From Gigaspora margarita (lineage: Eukaryota; Glomeromycota; Glomeromycetes; Diversisporales; Gigasporaceae), in contig WTPW01001271.1 of NCBI GenBank assembly GCA_009809945.1, positions 135,807 to 199,806 of the forward strand: DNA of 64,000 nucleotides, read 5' to 3'. The number at the start of each line of letters is the position of its first letter. Position 1 is the first letter of the stretch. The notes under the pieces were generated by a model. The model saw nothing but the letters and a program-made list of their open reading frames with translations. It did not search any database and was not told the origin of the DNA. Below are positions 21,030-34,000 of the stretch, piece by piece. Made by a program: the position numbers and the translations under genes.

Positions 21030-22158
21030 AAGTACATACTGAATCTGGTAAAAGATTATTTCTAATTTTTGTAACTGTATGAACTGCAAGAGAGAAAGTC
21101 TGCTTACTAGGAATGTTTGTTCCTTGTATAGATAAATAGTTTTATACCATCTTGCTAAGTGTTAGAAAATTTTTCTCAAATTTACACTACTATACAAGTA
21201 GGCTTCCTTTAGAAACAAGTGGAAGAGCTAAATATCATTCTAATTTATTTTCTATTAGTACTTTGCTTTGTTGATATAATAATGATTTAAAAAATAAATG
21301 CTGATTTATTTGTTGATTTTTTTTTTCTTTTGATATTAGATGTTTCTAATAACAGTAATACAAATAAAAGTTTTAGCACTGTAAATTGCCATATACAAGA
21401 TCCGGGTCTGTTATATTCTACTAATTTTGAAACTCTACAATATAGCCATGGATCTATTGTGCAGATATGGATTTGATAATCAGGGAGATTTTAGATAAGA
21501 GATCTAATAATTAGAGATCTAATAATCAAATATTATAAAGTTTGATTTATTTATTTATTTATTATTTTTTTTAATTTTTTTTTAATTATTTAATTTTTTT
21601 TTATTAGCATCACTCCAACTATAATAAAGAACTAGAAGAATTTGATAATAGTATTTATACTAATATTTATTTTTTTTAATTAATAAGCCTAATTAGCTTC
21701 ATTGCACCATTGTCAGTATCTTTATAAGTAGTTCTGTAGCTTCGTCATCATGTTGCTGATAGTGAATTCAGGAGCTTTATAGCTTCACTATCATTATAAT
21801 TCTGTATGTGGTATGACTCTTATAAGTAACTTAAATTTTATTTACAAATTACCTTCATGTTCTAACAAAAAAAAGTTCTATAAAATTTTAAATAAGCAAG
21901 TAAACAAGTTTTCAGTAAAAACCAACATGGCTTACAAGATAGATCCAGGAGTTTTGACTAATAATTTATCTTAGTGGGGCAAAAGACCACAAAAAAAAAT
22001 AAACTTACCTATATATTTAGGCGTTTTTCTCTTGTTTAAAATTGGTCTTAATGTTTTTATTCCTTAAAAACTATAATTGCACTTTTACCTTTAGTACTAT
22101 AAATCACTTAACATGTAAAAATGACTCTTATCTTTTTTATAGCCTCAATTAATTGTTC
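21030..22158. other. AT-rich spacer, no gene
   Basis: No supported gene. Scattered TTTATTTATT tracts and the words AAGATCCGGGTC and GAGATCTAATAATTAGAGAT (~21500) are the only structures noted. Confidence 0.5.
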
Positions 22159-22684
22159 CTCCTTCTAGGACCTGGACATCTCTAATATAGGTCATAAATG
22201 ATCTGCATAAATTTGGAGGTTTTTGCTACCTCTAAAATTAAATAAATTTGCTAAAATTCAATTATTACATGAATTAATTTAGTATTCATCTATGGTGAAA
22301 TTCACTAGTAATTATTATACTGTACATAATTATATATAGCAAAACAAATAAATTCTATATTTCCTTATTATTAGAATAAGAGTTAAAGTTAATATTAAAT
22401 TTAGAAAAGAATATATTATATAGTAAAATTTTATAAAAAAATTTTTTTTGTATAAAAAAAAGTAGTTTCATAGAAAAAATTTTAGTTAGAAGGAATTTTT
22501 TAAAAATTTCTTATTTTTATTACACAAAATTGTTTTGCATATTATACTTGATCTTTAATTCTAATTGGGTTAGTGAAATTCACTACTAGTGAGCATTAAG
22601 ATTATCCTTATTACATAAAAATTTTTAGTAATTTACTAAAAACTAAATTATTATATCTATTTTTATAAATTAAAATAATATATA

Positions 22685-24180
22685 TATTTTTGAGTACTGA
22701 ACAAATTTTTTTAGAGCACAAAGTTAAAATCAATTAGTAAAATAGTAGTAAAATTTTGAGAATCAGAAAATTTTTTAGTATTTTTATTAATAAAATTATA
22801 TAAAATATTATAATTCTCAAAATTTTACTAATTGATTTTAATATTGGGCTCTAAGAAAACTTGTTCAGCACATAAAAATACATCATTACAGTATATTTAA
22901 TTTTATATTTCTTGAAAATTTAAGAGAAGATGCTTAATTTTAGATTTTTTGATCAAAAAATCCAAAATTAAGCACCTTTTCTTAAATTTTCAAGAAATAT
23001 AAATTAAATATGCCAGAATAATATATTTTTATGTGTTAAATAAGTTTTCTTAGAGCACTAATAAAATCAATTAGTAAACTTTTGAGAATTATAATATTTT
23101 ATATAATTTTATTAATAAAAATACTAAAAAATTCTATAATTTTCAAAATTTTACTAATTGTTCTAACTTTGTGCTCTAAGAAAACTTGTTCAGCATATAA
23201 AAATACATTATTTCAGTATATTTTTGGATTTTTTGATTAAAAAATCCAAATTAAGCATCTTCTCTTAAATTTTCAAAAAATATAAAATTAAATATACTGG
23301 AATAGTGTACTTTTATGTACTAAATAAGATTTCTTAGACACAATGTTAGAAACAATTAGTAAAATTTTGAAAATTATAATATTTTATATAATTTTAATAA
23401 TAAAAATACTAAAAAATTCTATGATGCTCAAAATTTTACTAATTGATTCTAACATTATGCTCTAAGAAAACTTGTTTAGCATATAAAATATATTATTTCA
23501 GTATATTTATTTTATATTTCTTGAAAATATTAGAAAAAAATGTTTAATTTTGGATTTTTTAATCAAAAATCCAAAATTAAGTAGCATTTTCAAGAAATAT
23601 AAAATTAAATATGCTAGAATAATGAATTTTTATGTGCTAAACAAGTTTTCTTAGAGCAAAATATTAAAATCAATTAGTAAAATTTTGAAAATTATAATAT
23701 TTTATATAATTTTATTAATAAATATATATAAAATATTATAATTCTCAAAATTTTCCTAATTGATTCTAACATTGTGCTCTAAGAAACTTGTTTAGCACAT
23801 AAAAATACATTATTCTAGCATATTTACTTTTATATTTCATGAAAATTTAAGAGAAGATCCTAATTTTTAATTTTTTGATCATAAAATCCAAAATTAAATA
23901 TCTTCTCTTAATTTTCAAAAAATATAAAACTAAATATACTAGAATAATGTATTTTTATGTTTATGTGCTGAACAAGTTTTCTTAGAGCAAAATGTTAGAA
24001 TCAATTAGTAAAATTTTGTGAATTATAATATTTTATTAATAAAAATACTATGATTCTCAAAATTTTATTGATTCTAATATTGTGCTCTAAGAAAACTTGT
24101 TCAGCATATAAAAATACATTATTCTGGCATATTTAATTTTATATTTCTTAAAAATTCAAAAGAAGATGCTTAATTTTGAG
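22685..24180. repeat. Dyad-symmetric satellite, ~300-bp unit, ~5 copies
   Basis: About five tandem units with spacings of 285-325 bp, judged from recurrences of AACTTGTTCAGCAYATAAAA near 22859, 23180, 23470, 23785 and 24085. Each unit holds two alternating palindromes. One is centred on TTTTTTGATCAAAAAATCC (arms AAATTAAGCATCTTCTCTTA). The other is centred on TTATATAATTTTATTAATAA (arms CAATTAGTAAAATTTTGAG). Every half-unit can form a long hairpin. It is non-coding. Confidence 0.85.
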
Positions 24181-24186
24181 ATGAAT

Positions 24187-24420
24187 ATATTTGTAACTGT
24201 GATTACAGTTCTGAGCCAATCAAATTGCTAGATTAGGTATGACAAAAAATTCAAAAATTTACAAATCGCAATAACTTCCAATTGTGCCTATGAAACCAAT
24301 ATTTTTTTTCTAGCTAAAAATGCTTCTTAAGGTGTTTTATTATATAATAAACCTTTTTCTAACTCTAAATCTAACTCTAACCCTAATATAGTTACTGTTA
24401 CTGCCAGTAACAAGCATATT
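24187..24420. mobile_element. MITE with shared GCCAATCAAAT/AGGTRTGAC core
   Basis: Ends TTGTAACTGTGATTACAG and TTACTGCCAGTAACAAG are imperfect inverted repeats. The interior follows the order GAGCCAATCAAATTG, ATTAGGTATGACA, GCCTATGAAACC and CTAACCCTAA, as in several MITEs here with quite different ends (family M, 38745-39020, 49342-49652). Confidence 0.65.
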
Positions 24421-24470
24421 TTTTCTAATTTTGGATTTTTTGATCAAAAAAATAAGATAGTTTATTTTTG

Positions 24471-24758
24471 GGGAATGGCTAAAGCCAGGTGCATTTATAT
24501 ATTTTTTAATTATTTAATAATTAAAATTAGGATAAGGGTCAGTTAGGGATTAGAGTTAGGCCTGGTTTATAAGTAAAATTGTCTTCATGACATTTTTTAT
24601 TAATGCTTCTAGACATATTTAAATACTCGTTTCTTTTATTTTTGGTATTTTTCACTTTTTTTCTTTGTTTTTGTCTCATCAGGCTGATCCGTAAAGATCA
24701 AATGTTACAATTTGATTGGCTTCCAATCACGTGAATGCACCTGGCTTTAAACAACCCC
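24471..24758. mobile_element. MITE with GGGG..AAAGC ends, 8-bp duplication
   Basis: Ends GGGAATGGCTAAAGCCAGG and CCTGGCTTTAAACAACCCC. A perfect 8-bp duplication TATTTTTG lies at 24463-24470 and 24759-24766. It is related to 54677-54961, whose duplication is TAAAAATA. Non-coding; contains GGTCAGTTAGGGATTAGAG. Confidence 0.88.
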
Positions 24759-25396
24759 TATTTTTGGGTATGATTCTTGCAAAATATAGGTAATTTGCTA
24801 AAAATAAAATATAACATGTATAAAATTGCTATAATTTGCCAAAATGCTTTATATAACCTTTTTTAAAATTAATTTCAATTTGCTAAAACTTAAATTTGAA
24901 CCTTAGACCAAATTTTCTGCAATTTGCTAAAAAAAAAAGATATATATCAGAGATGTCTGGGGTCCTTTCCTCCTCTTCTCATTGTTAGTTGCTCAAGTAT
25001 AGTATATATTAGAAATATCATTAGTTGTAACTCTTAATTAGTATTATATTTATTATTTTTTAATATTAAGGTTAAATAAGAATTTTGTAATTAGACAAGT
25101 AACAATCATGATGTTAATCAATTAATTCAACAAACACAACTTAATATATTAATGTTTAAAGGCATCATTAAATAAATAAATTTTAGCAAATTCACAAATA
25201 TAAAGAATCTTGCTAAAGAAGGCTTTGGCACTATTTTTAAGATAGTATAAATTGACAAATATAATAGAATTTGGTTATCAAAAAATATATAGAAATGAAG
25301 AGCACAAACAGATATTTGTTTTTTTGATATGATTTCATAGATTTGTTTTGTTTTTCGTTGAAAATTGTTTAAATTATATAGTTTGTTAGGGTTTGG

Positions 25397-25554
25397 GTTA
25401 GGGAAGTGACAAAAATCAGATGATTTTTTAAGAGGGAGATGGGTAAAAAATGTTGAAATTATATATAGGAATCTGATCAAATTTATATTAAAAAGGAGAA
25501 GGGGAGTAGGCCTCTAATAAAAAATAATCAGGTGATTAATGACACAGCCCTTAG
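25397..25554 (+). mobile_element. MITE family G, copy C
   Basis: Reads TAGGGAAGTGACAAAAATCA at the left and GTGATTAATGACACAGCCCT at the right, with the AATCAGRTGATT core at both inner ends. This copy shows most clearly that the TIR begins TTAGGG. Confidence 0.82.
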
Positions 25555-25949
25555 ATAGTTTGTTAAGTTTGAATTATATAGTTTTTTAGGGTTTGGGTTA
25601 GATAGCTTGTTAGAGCTTAGTTTTAGATTTGTTATATAGAGATGTTCAAAAATGGCATTATATAGTGACATTTTAAAACCATTCATTATATAAAGATGAT
25701 CAAATGGTATTCATTATACAAAAATTTGTTAAAATAAAAATTTTGTAATAATTAATTTATCTTAAACTATGATTCTATTATTGTATTAGTAATATTTAAT
25801 TACATGCACCAAATTATAAAACCTAAAATCGTCTTTACAATTTTATTGATCAATTTGGGCCTATATAACTAGCAAATTTTCTTATTTTAGTTTGTATAAA
25901 TTTGTATAGAACTAATAATCTGAGCATATTTGCAAAAAATTTTCTTTAC
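25555..25949. other. AT-rich spacer, no gene
   Basis: Contains AGGGTTTGGGTTAG words (also at 25388) and short direct repeats such as CATTATATA. No gene seen. Confidence 0.45.
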
Positions 25950-26252
25950 AGACTGCCAACAGGGTTGAGATTTGTACAAATTTTTAATAATTGATTTTTT
26001 AAAAAATCTGTACAGATCTGCACTATACAAAAGACTATAGTAGTCTGGCACTTAGCTTTATAATAATATCATATTTGGATTTTTATATTATACCTGATTT
26101 ATATACCCAGGTCTTTTAATTTTATGATTTATTTATAGACCTGGGTCTTTTATATTTTTTCAAATTTTGACTATATAATAGACTCGGATATAATACTTGG
26201 AGAATCTACTATTAAGAGGAGTCTTGTATATAGCAATTTATGATAATGGTAA
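25950..26252 (-). repeat. Dispersed repeat Y, copy 1
   Basis: The reverse complement matches 36925-37205 over about 280 bp (CAAAATTTGAAAAAATRTAA; ATAAATCATAAAATTAAAAG; TCTGCAAAAAAT-like tail). It contains a local palindrome ACCCAGGTCTTTTAATTTTA...GACCTGGGT. Class unknown; non-coding. Confidence 0.7.
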
Positions 26253-26759
26253 TGATAAAATTTTATAAAGAATGATATAATCAATTAAAATTTTTTGCTA
26301 ATTCAAATTATTACCTAATGATACATTTCCATAGTTTGACATTTGTTTATATAACTCATTTATAGTATTTGTTTTTTCTTTTTGTATTACAAAAGTAATT
26401 AATTTTGAATATGGGTTTAGTAAAGTAGGCAATATAGTTGATTATTAATTATATTCCAATATTATTCTAATTTGTGAGCTATAAATTGTGCCATATAACA
26501 TTCTTCTTCTCCATGGTTAGAGAAATACTAATCAAGGTGATATTGAAGCCCAATAAATACAAATCAGACGTCAGTCACTAATAGCTAGATAGGAATTAAG
26601 AGACAATAATAACATTGCTTTGTATACTAGTTTGAGGAGCTTTAAAATTGTATTAACCTGATTCTATTTATTTTCATCAAGCTACAAGTTTTCGAGTTTT
26701 TCAAAACCAAGTAGTCAAGCACCTTTTTTATTTTACTAAATTTTTGTAACATTTGAAAT
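26253..26759. other. AT-rich spacer, no gene
   Basis: Nothing recognisable. It may hold eroded 3' parts of the transposase relic that follows on the minus strand. Confidence 0.4.
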
Positions 26760-27700
26760 GTACTGTTCTAGCATATATCAATGTCAAGTTCTAGCTTTAA
26801 AAGGTCAACTTCATGTGTAGCACAAATTTTTAATAATGCATCACAAAATAATTGTGAATGTTATATTTTTTTAATAAAATTTCATCTTTTTCAAAACTAT
26901 AGCTTCAAGCTACATGCTATGTTTTACTGCAATATTCAAGATATGCACTACACATCAGTGATGTATAAATTCTTTATTTCCTGCCAAAAGAAGATCTGTT
27001 TGTAGCCCACATCCCGCAACAATCATACTTGCATCATTATTGATTGTAAAACTGACAACTTTGGATATAATTTCTATTTTATTAAACAATATTACAAGCA
27101 AATCTTTAGTAACTATGCCATAATGATGGTTAGGTTAATGCACCAAGTCTAAAAGAAAATTATATGCCTTTTAATTCTTATCAATATAGTATATAGTTAC
27201 ACCTAAGTATGCTTGAAAAAATACAGATGTCCATATATCACATGTAATTGAAACCCATTAAATCAATATTTTTGAGCAATTCTATATTTTTCATGTGCAT
27301 TTTCAAAACGATTTATTGTTTCATTGTGTAATGCTTGTCTACTAAAACTATAATAATGCGGATCAAGAGCACCAAATAGCTTTTTAAAATATTGATTATC
27401 CACAATAGAAAAATGCAATTGATAGTATATAATAAAGTCTATAACCATTTATTTATTTCTTTACTTGTTGAGCATCTTTTGTTGTATAAGGTCTTGTAGT
27501 AAAATATAAAAGTATTTGTTGTTTTAAAAAAATATTATTATAGTACCTATTATTAAGGTAGGTTGCTAATGACCTAGTTGTAATTCCTGATTGCTAATTT
27601 TTTGGGCAAAGATTACAAACTATCACAACTACCTTGTCACTATCATCTTTCTTTTTATAAAAAATTTTCAAATAGCAGATATATATTGTCTTGCTCTTTT
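26760..27700 (-). pseudogene. Decayed BED-finger hAT transposase
   Basis: Read on the minus strand from 27700 downwards. A BED-like finger start (VVVIVCNLCPKN, then TTRSLATYLNN) is followed, in the frame 27448-27263, by FSIVDNQYFKKLFGALDP and SRQALHNETINRFENAHEK. After that come DIWTSVFFQAYLGVTIYYID, KDLLVILFNKIEIISKVV, a TINNDASMIVAG segment and CVVHILNIAVK. This order is that of hAT transposases (BED finger, N-terminal helices, then catalytic blocks around D-N-A-S-N and C-x-x-H-x-L-N). Several stops interrupt it and the C-terminal hATC domain was not found. It is a dead copy with no readable TIRs. Confidence 0.88.
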
Positions 27701-27781
27701 TAAAAGATTTTTTTTATTGCTATAGACAGAATTATTATTATCATTCAAATGATTTGAATTGTCAATATTATTTGAATTATT

Positions 27782-28123
27782 CAGTTAGATCTCCATAAAT
27801 GCAACCTCCATAAATGCAATACCTCCCTAAATGCATGTTTTTGTCTTGTCTGTAAGAAATTATTAGTGCTAAATGCACATTTTATATTCTGTAAATGCAC
27901 GTTCTTCTAAAAAATTTTCTATATCATGCTACCTCCCTAAATGCATGAAGCCAATCAAATTTTAGTATTTAAGATAGATTATACAGTTTTTAGTAGAAGT
28001 TATACAAACTTGCTGATCTAATTTTTAAAGTTGCAATTTAATTAGCTCTTCCTAAATGCAATACCTCCTTAAATGCACGTTTTAGGCTTGTCTGTACACG
28101 TTGCATTTATAGAGGTTTGACTG
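27782..28123. mobile_element. MITE with CAGTYA ends and AAATGCA words
   Basis: Ends CAGTTAGATCTCCATAAATG and ATTTATAGAGGTTTGACTG are an imperfect TIR of about 25 bp. The interior repeats CCTCCMTAAATGCA-type words about eight times. The pogo/Tc1-like CAGTYA start suggests that class, but no clear TA duplication is seen. Confidence 0.65.
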
Positions 28124-28517
28124 TTGTTATCATTTGAATTATTATTATTATTATTAGTAAATTTTTATCTTCATTATTATCAGTAAGGTTTATATCTTTA
28201 TTATTGTCAATAATAGAATTTATATCCTTATAACTATTATCAACAATATTGTTATTACTTATATAGCTTGTATCTTCATAATAGTTTATAGTAAAATTTG
28301 AAATCAAATTATTTTTTAGGTTGCTACAAATTTTTTCAGATATAATTATAATATCTAAAAAAGAATTATAGTATTTGAATAGTTTTTTTTTAAATATAAA
28401 ACATATTTTGTACTTAAATAACTAATATAGTATAATATTATTGTAAATCTTGACTATGCAATATGAGAAAATAAAAGAAATAAAGTGAAATAAAACATGA
28501 AGCATACTTCTAAAAAG
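28124..28517. other. AT-rich spacer, no gene
   Basis: TTATTATTATTA microsatellite near 28130-28150, then AT-rich sequence up to the LINE-B target duplication. Confidence 0.5.
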
Positions 28518-28790
28518 AAAAGAATTTCAGAAGATTAGCCAAAAACTCTTTCCGGTACATCTGCAGATCACTAAGTAAACAACAAAAAATGACAAAATTT
28601 TAGACAAGGAGGCAACCCCAAACCGAAATATCAGCCTTCGGGCACTAGAAATAATATAATAGCTGCTCTTGTAGTGCATAGAACAACTAAATAAATAAAT
28701 AAATAACAAGCAAAAGTGAAGAGAACAAGAAAAAACTACGAAACACCAACATCCTTCTCCATATTGCTCAAAGCAACATGAGATATCACA

Positions 28791-31007
28791 ATGAACACAA
28801 TCGAAAACGACCCAATGTTAACAGAAATACAGGAATTAACATCCTTGGCACTTGAACAACTAACTGAAAATGAAAGAGCTACTAAAAAGATAAAAGTGAA
28901 TGAAAACACAACTCCTTCCACCTCCCAACAACAAAAAAGTAGCGATTCTAGCGAACCCTTGGTAGAAACTCAACAACAAACACGTGACCTCGAAATCACA
29001 ACAACAAACCCCGATCAACAAACTCCCACAAAATTTTCCCACGCCAACCCTTTTGATATATTGGAACAGGCTCCGACCGAGATAAAAATTAAAAATCCCA
29101 CGATTACCCCAGCTACGCCTAATATAAAAGAATCAACAACCACAACAGAGATGCCCTTTGATCAAACTGAACTGGTGACCCAACCAACAGAGATGTTCCT
29201 CGATCAAACTGAACCGGTAACCCAATCTGAATCGACGGAACCAACTTTACCCCGGTGGGACGCCGAGGTAGAACAAGATTTTTCTGACGCTAGATCTGAC
29301 GTAACAATGGAATCCCAGACCTCAAACCCGAAAACATACAGCCAAGCACTTAGAGGACCAAAATTCAAACAAACTAACAAAGAACAGGAGAGACGTACCG
29401 AACTATGGACAAGTCAAGTTAGCACTGAACTGCAGAAAAGAAAAAACAAAACTTTCAACTTTATTACGTGGCACAACGACGCAATCATCGACTGCTTCAC
29501 CTCGGAAGAAAAATTTGCAACCTTTATTAATTACAAATTAAAAGTCACTCCGACGGACGAAATCATCCCCAAAGCTATCAAACTCAAATTTAAACACCAC
29601 GATACGTCCTTTTTCCGTACCTTTTCCAGGTCCAAAGCTAATGAATCTGCCCACCAAACCGAATTTATGACCATGTTCAACAAGGCACTCGAACGTTACA
29701 AAAACCAGCATGGTGTTCTGATCACAAATAAACGTAACTGTGACCAAATTTACGATAAATTAAAAAGACAACTCGCAATCGACCATATCACCAACCTCGA
29801 CATAATCAAAACTAACCCTCATGAGTCAACCAGAGCAATTTTCTACGCTATTGGCTTCGCCCGTATAAGCTGCGCAATCACCTTCAAAAAAATGAGACAA
29901 ATCATCGACACCGTAGTGGACGAACAAAAAGAACCCATTCCAACAAGCCCGGACGATATCCCAGCAGATATCAAGGAAATACTCCCTTTCAGGCTCCCTA
30001 TCGAAAACTGAACCGAAACCAGATCGATTGTAGTCGCCCTTAGAAAAATCTACAACTTTGAAAAATTACCGGACTCCTACTTTGTTAGACAACTCACACC
30101 TCTACCAGCTGACCCAAAAAATTTACATTACTCCCTAAAAGGCAAATTCCCCATACAATACGAACACCAACTAGCACAACTTAGTCGTTATCGCAGTATG
30201 CTAAAGCAATACTACACATTCAATAGAATGCCACCCAGCTATTTCGATCTTCCCGAACTTAAACCATTTCTCCCATCCACCCCCTAGGAACTAGACCACA
30301 GAATCCGCAATATATTCCCCTTCACACCAGTGGACGCTGAAGATTTTAAGAGGCATGTAGAGACCCTTAGAACCTACTATAGGTTCAAACGAATCCCAAA
30401 CGACTATATTACACCCAAAACACGCCTCCCCGAGGACCCAAAAAAAGTTAAAACTGAACTGGTATACGAATTTCCAATCAAAGATAAAGAAATGGCACAA
30501 CACTTTATAACCAAAATTAAGAACAGATACATAATTCCTATCCCGATGCCAGAAAAGTACATGATAGTGAATCACTCTGATAAACCACTTCTTCCGGTGG
30601 ACCCAAATGAGGTTCAACTCGTGAACCTAACCATACCCATTAGAAGTCAGGTAGTATTACTGGACACAGTAAAACTACTGCGTCAACACTATTACTTCCA
30701 CAGAATCCCAGAAGAATGGATTGACATCCCCTTCGAGGAAACCTTTAACACACAAATGAAAATTCCCACTACACTCGACGATTTCATTCAATACTTAAAA
30801 CTTCACATCCCTGAATCAGTAGACCTGTTCCCTATTAGAGAACACAAAAAAGCAAAAAAAGCAATAAAAATCTTAGACGAACTCTTCAATACCACTACCA
30901 TACCACCATACCTTAACCTTCTCCCAGATCTGCCAGGCCCAGAATGGGACCTATTCAAAAGAAAAGAGAAAACAAACCAACAACATGATCAAGAACAAAA
31001 ACAATAA
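28791..31007 (+). pseudogene. LINE-B ORF1 (tandem-repeat ORF1 protein)
   Basis: One frame of 739 codons interrupted by two stops: TGA 30009 (Arg codon in LINE-A) and TAG 30285 (Gln codon CAG in LINE-A). ATG 28791 was chosen because it opens the frame after the 5' UTR. The first ~200 residues are Thr/Gln/Pro-rich and low in complexity. A conserved block follows (FFRTFSRSKANESAHQTEF; then NCDQIYDKLKRQLAIDHI). Six C-terminal repeats start near residues 383, 437, 494, 546, 601 and 659. Examples are LPADPKNLHYSLKGKFP and, later in a unit, LRTYYRFKRIPNDY. The repeat pattern is the same as in LINE-A although the residues differ. That is evidence of selection on the repeat fold while the family was active. 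Function is inferred to be RNA or RNP binding. Confidence 0.92.
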
Positions 31008-34000
31008 AAATACTCCCAGTACCGGGAACAAATCATCCACTACCAACATAACATTAGACACTACTTACGAAGATACTATAGCTCAACACGACAAATCAAC
31101 TAATCCTACCCCTTTCAAATTTAATAGTAACCAACTGCTAAAAATCCTAACTCACAACGTACAAGGCATTAACATAAAATTAAAGCTTCAATTATGGTTA
31201 GAAAAGGCAGCCGAGTTGGGTGCTNATATTATTTCAATGACNGAGACAAAANTACCAGAATCAACTACTCCTCGCTCCTCTCTCACCAATCTGCTCTATA
31301 CCATCTTTACCGCTAACAACGATACCAGTACNGGAACAGTCAGANAAGCAAGCCTNGNAANNNCAATTGCAGTCCACCCNAGCATNCAACCNTATATTCA
31401 TACAATNAAACAAATACCAGGCTTTGCCCTACTCATAGACTTCTTCTTCCCTCGGGCCAAAACTCGCATTATCTCTATCTACCTCCCATCAGAACCAACA
31501 ACAGCATCAAGGAAAGCACAAAAGCTGATTACCGATTGGATAAACGCGGGAAAATCAAAACATATGAACCTGATTATACTGGGCGATTTCAACAATAACC
31601 TGAAAAATAAATCTATTCCAAAAAACCACCTACTACACCACCTTCAAACAATAGGGATGACAAGCCTACTTGACCTACATGACGTAAACGAACCCACTTG
31701 GAGGAGAGCGGAACTCTCTAGCCAAATCGACGATATCTGGACCAATCTTGATATAGCTCTAGAATTTACGACACCCCAATTAGTAAACCCCAAGGACTCA
31801 ACTAAAAGCGACCACCAGATCCTAACAAGCACTTGGAAAATAAACCTCCCCAACCAAATTTCAAGACACAAGAAGAATAAAAGGAAGATCTACCTCTACG
31901 AAAAAATGACAGATAAAAGTTGACAAGCCTTTTCCGATGAAATAGACGAGAGAACGTCCAAATCCACCTTGTTTAACAACCCAATTGAAAATCACGAACA
32001 CCTCAACAAACAATGGCATATATGGAACAACATCATTAAAAGAACCGCGAATGAATACATTCCTTTCACCTTCTCCTTGCCCCGTAAATTCCATGCTCAT
32101 ACTCTAACTATGACTAAACTCCTTCAGGCCCTTAAAATATCATTCAAACTAATCGACAACATTACTAACCTAAGAACACTACTTCATCACTACTTCATTA
32201 TTAATGAACTAAATCTGTTAATAGAAAAAATAAAGAAATTAACCAACATGGACACCCAGCCTCTACCTCAGGACTCATTAAACACAACCACATACCAAAA
32301 TAGTCTCAAAACAATCCTGAGTATAAAAAACACAATCTATCTAGCAAGAAACCTTAAATTAGAATGGGAAAAAAAGGAGACAATTAACAGAGCGATCGTA
32401 AGAAGATACACCAACTTCACCGATAATACAACCAAAATGATCGATAGCATCCTCCAACGCAAGAAAGGCAGAGTCCACTTTGACAATGTAGTTCTATTAA
32501 ATGAAGTAATCACGGAACCCCAAAAAATCAAAGAAACAACAAGAAAACATTTTCAACATTGGACGAAAAACACTCCTATAGACAAAACGGAATGGGAAAG
32601 ATGGGAACAAGAATACCAATCTAAGGAAGCAATACCCGAAGACATATATGACAATATCTGCACAAATATCACTAAGGAAGAAATTGTCAATACCATAAAA
32701 AATGCACCACTATCAAAAGCAACTGGCCCATCACTGATTTCAAATGAAATGCTTAGACACCTACCTCGGAGTAGTGTAAAAGCCCTAACCAAAATATTTA
32801 ACGCAATACTCACAATAGAATTAATTCTAACAATGTGGGGCAATAGCTTAATTTGGCCGATAGCAAAAAAACCAGAATATAATGGGGACCTCACACAGAC
32901 CAGACCAATCACCCTGATCGAACATTCTAGAAAAATTTTTACCAAAATTCTGACCAACAGGCTAAATGAGATCTTCACTAAACATCAAATTCTCTCCCAC
33001 GCTAACAACGTTGCTCTACCTCTAACTTCAACAGCTTTCCCGATCCAACAATTTAGCCATATAATCGAGCATGCTCAAATTTACAAACAGGAACTCTGGA
33101 TAATGTCGCAAGATATGTTCAAAGCATACGACACCGTACACTTTCCACTCCTTGAAAAAGCACTTCACTGGATTAAAGTTCCAACAAAATTCATTAATAT
33201 AGTCATCAACATCTTTAAAAATAGACACATTCAAGTCATCACCACACTAGAAAGAACAAACTGCTATACAGTCGAAGACAGAATTGATCAAGGAGAGACT
33301 ATCTCCCCAATCCTGTGGCATATATACTACGACCCTCTAATAAAGAAAATAAATGACACTTATCAAGGATATACTATGACAACCTGGACCCCTTCTCCGT
33401 CAAACAAAACACTATCACATTCAACTTCAGTACTGGCATACATGGACGACACCACCTGGATAGCATCTTCTCATAATGACCTGGAAGAAATACTAACAAC
33501 CGCAAGCTCCTTTTACAAGATGTCGAACTTAAAAATTAACCCCACAAATCTGTTCTTTTCTACACTAACCAAAACGATCACTCACCGATCATATTTCAAA
33601 ACGGACAGATACAGAACATTGATAACAAAGATTTGCTCAAATTCCTAGGAGTATGGTTTACAAGAAACCGAGGCCACAAAAATATATACAACCAAATTCA
33701 ACATGAAATTAATCTTAGTATAAAAAGACTACAAAGGGCACGGATAACAGAAAAACAAGCGATTTACATAATCAACTCAGTCATATTAACCTGACTAGCC
33801 TATAGGATTCAAAACACGCTTCTATCACCATCAACATGCAAACGTATTGATCGAGATTTGACAAATATTGTTAGATACAAAGCATCACTCGCTCGTAGTG
33901 TACCTTCATCAACGCTACATAACCCCCACATCTATGGACTGAACAGAATAGAACAAGTGCAGAACACAACACACATTAACAACTTATATCGCGCACTCAA

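Larger units (their letters stand above)
22167..24966. mobile_element. Long AGGACCCC-family element (2.8 kb) with satellite interior
   Basis: Left end AGGACCTGGACATCTC; right end GAGATGTCTGGGGTCCT. The flanks are TTCCTCCTTCT and TTCCTCCT, a target duplication blurred by slippage. Subterminal AATTTGCTAAAA words resemble those of the 3061-5447 element. The interior contains a dyad satellite (22685-24180) and two MITEs (24187-24420 and 24471-24758). No transposase. Confidence 0.7.
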
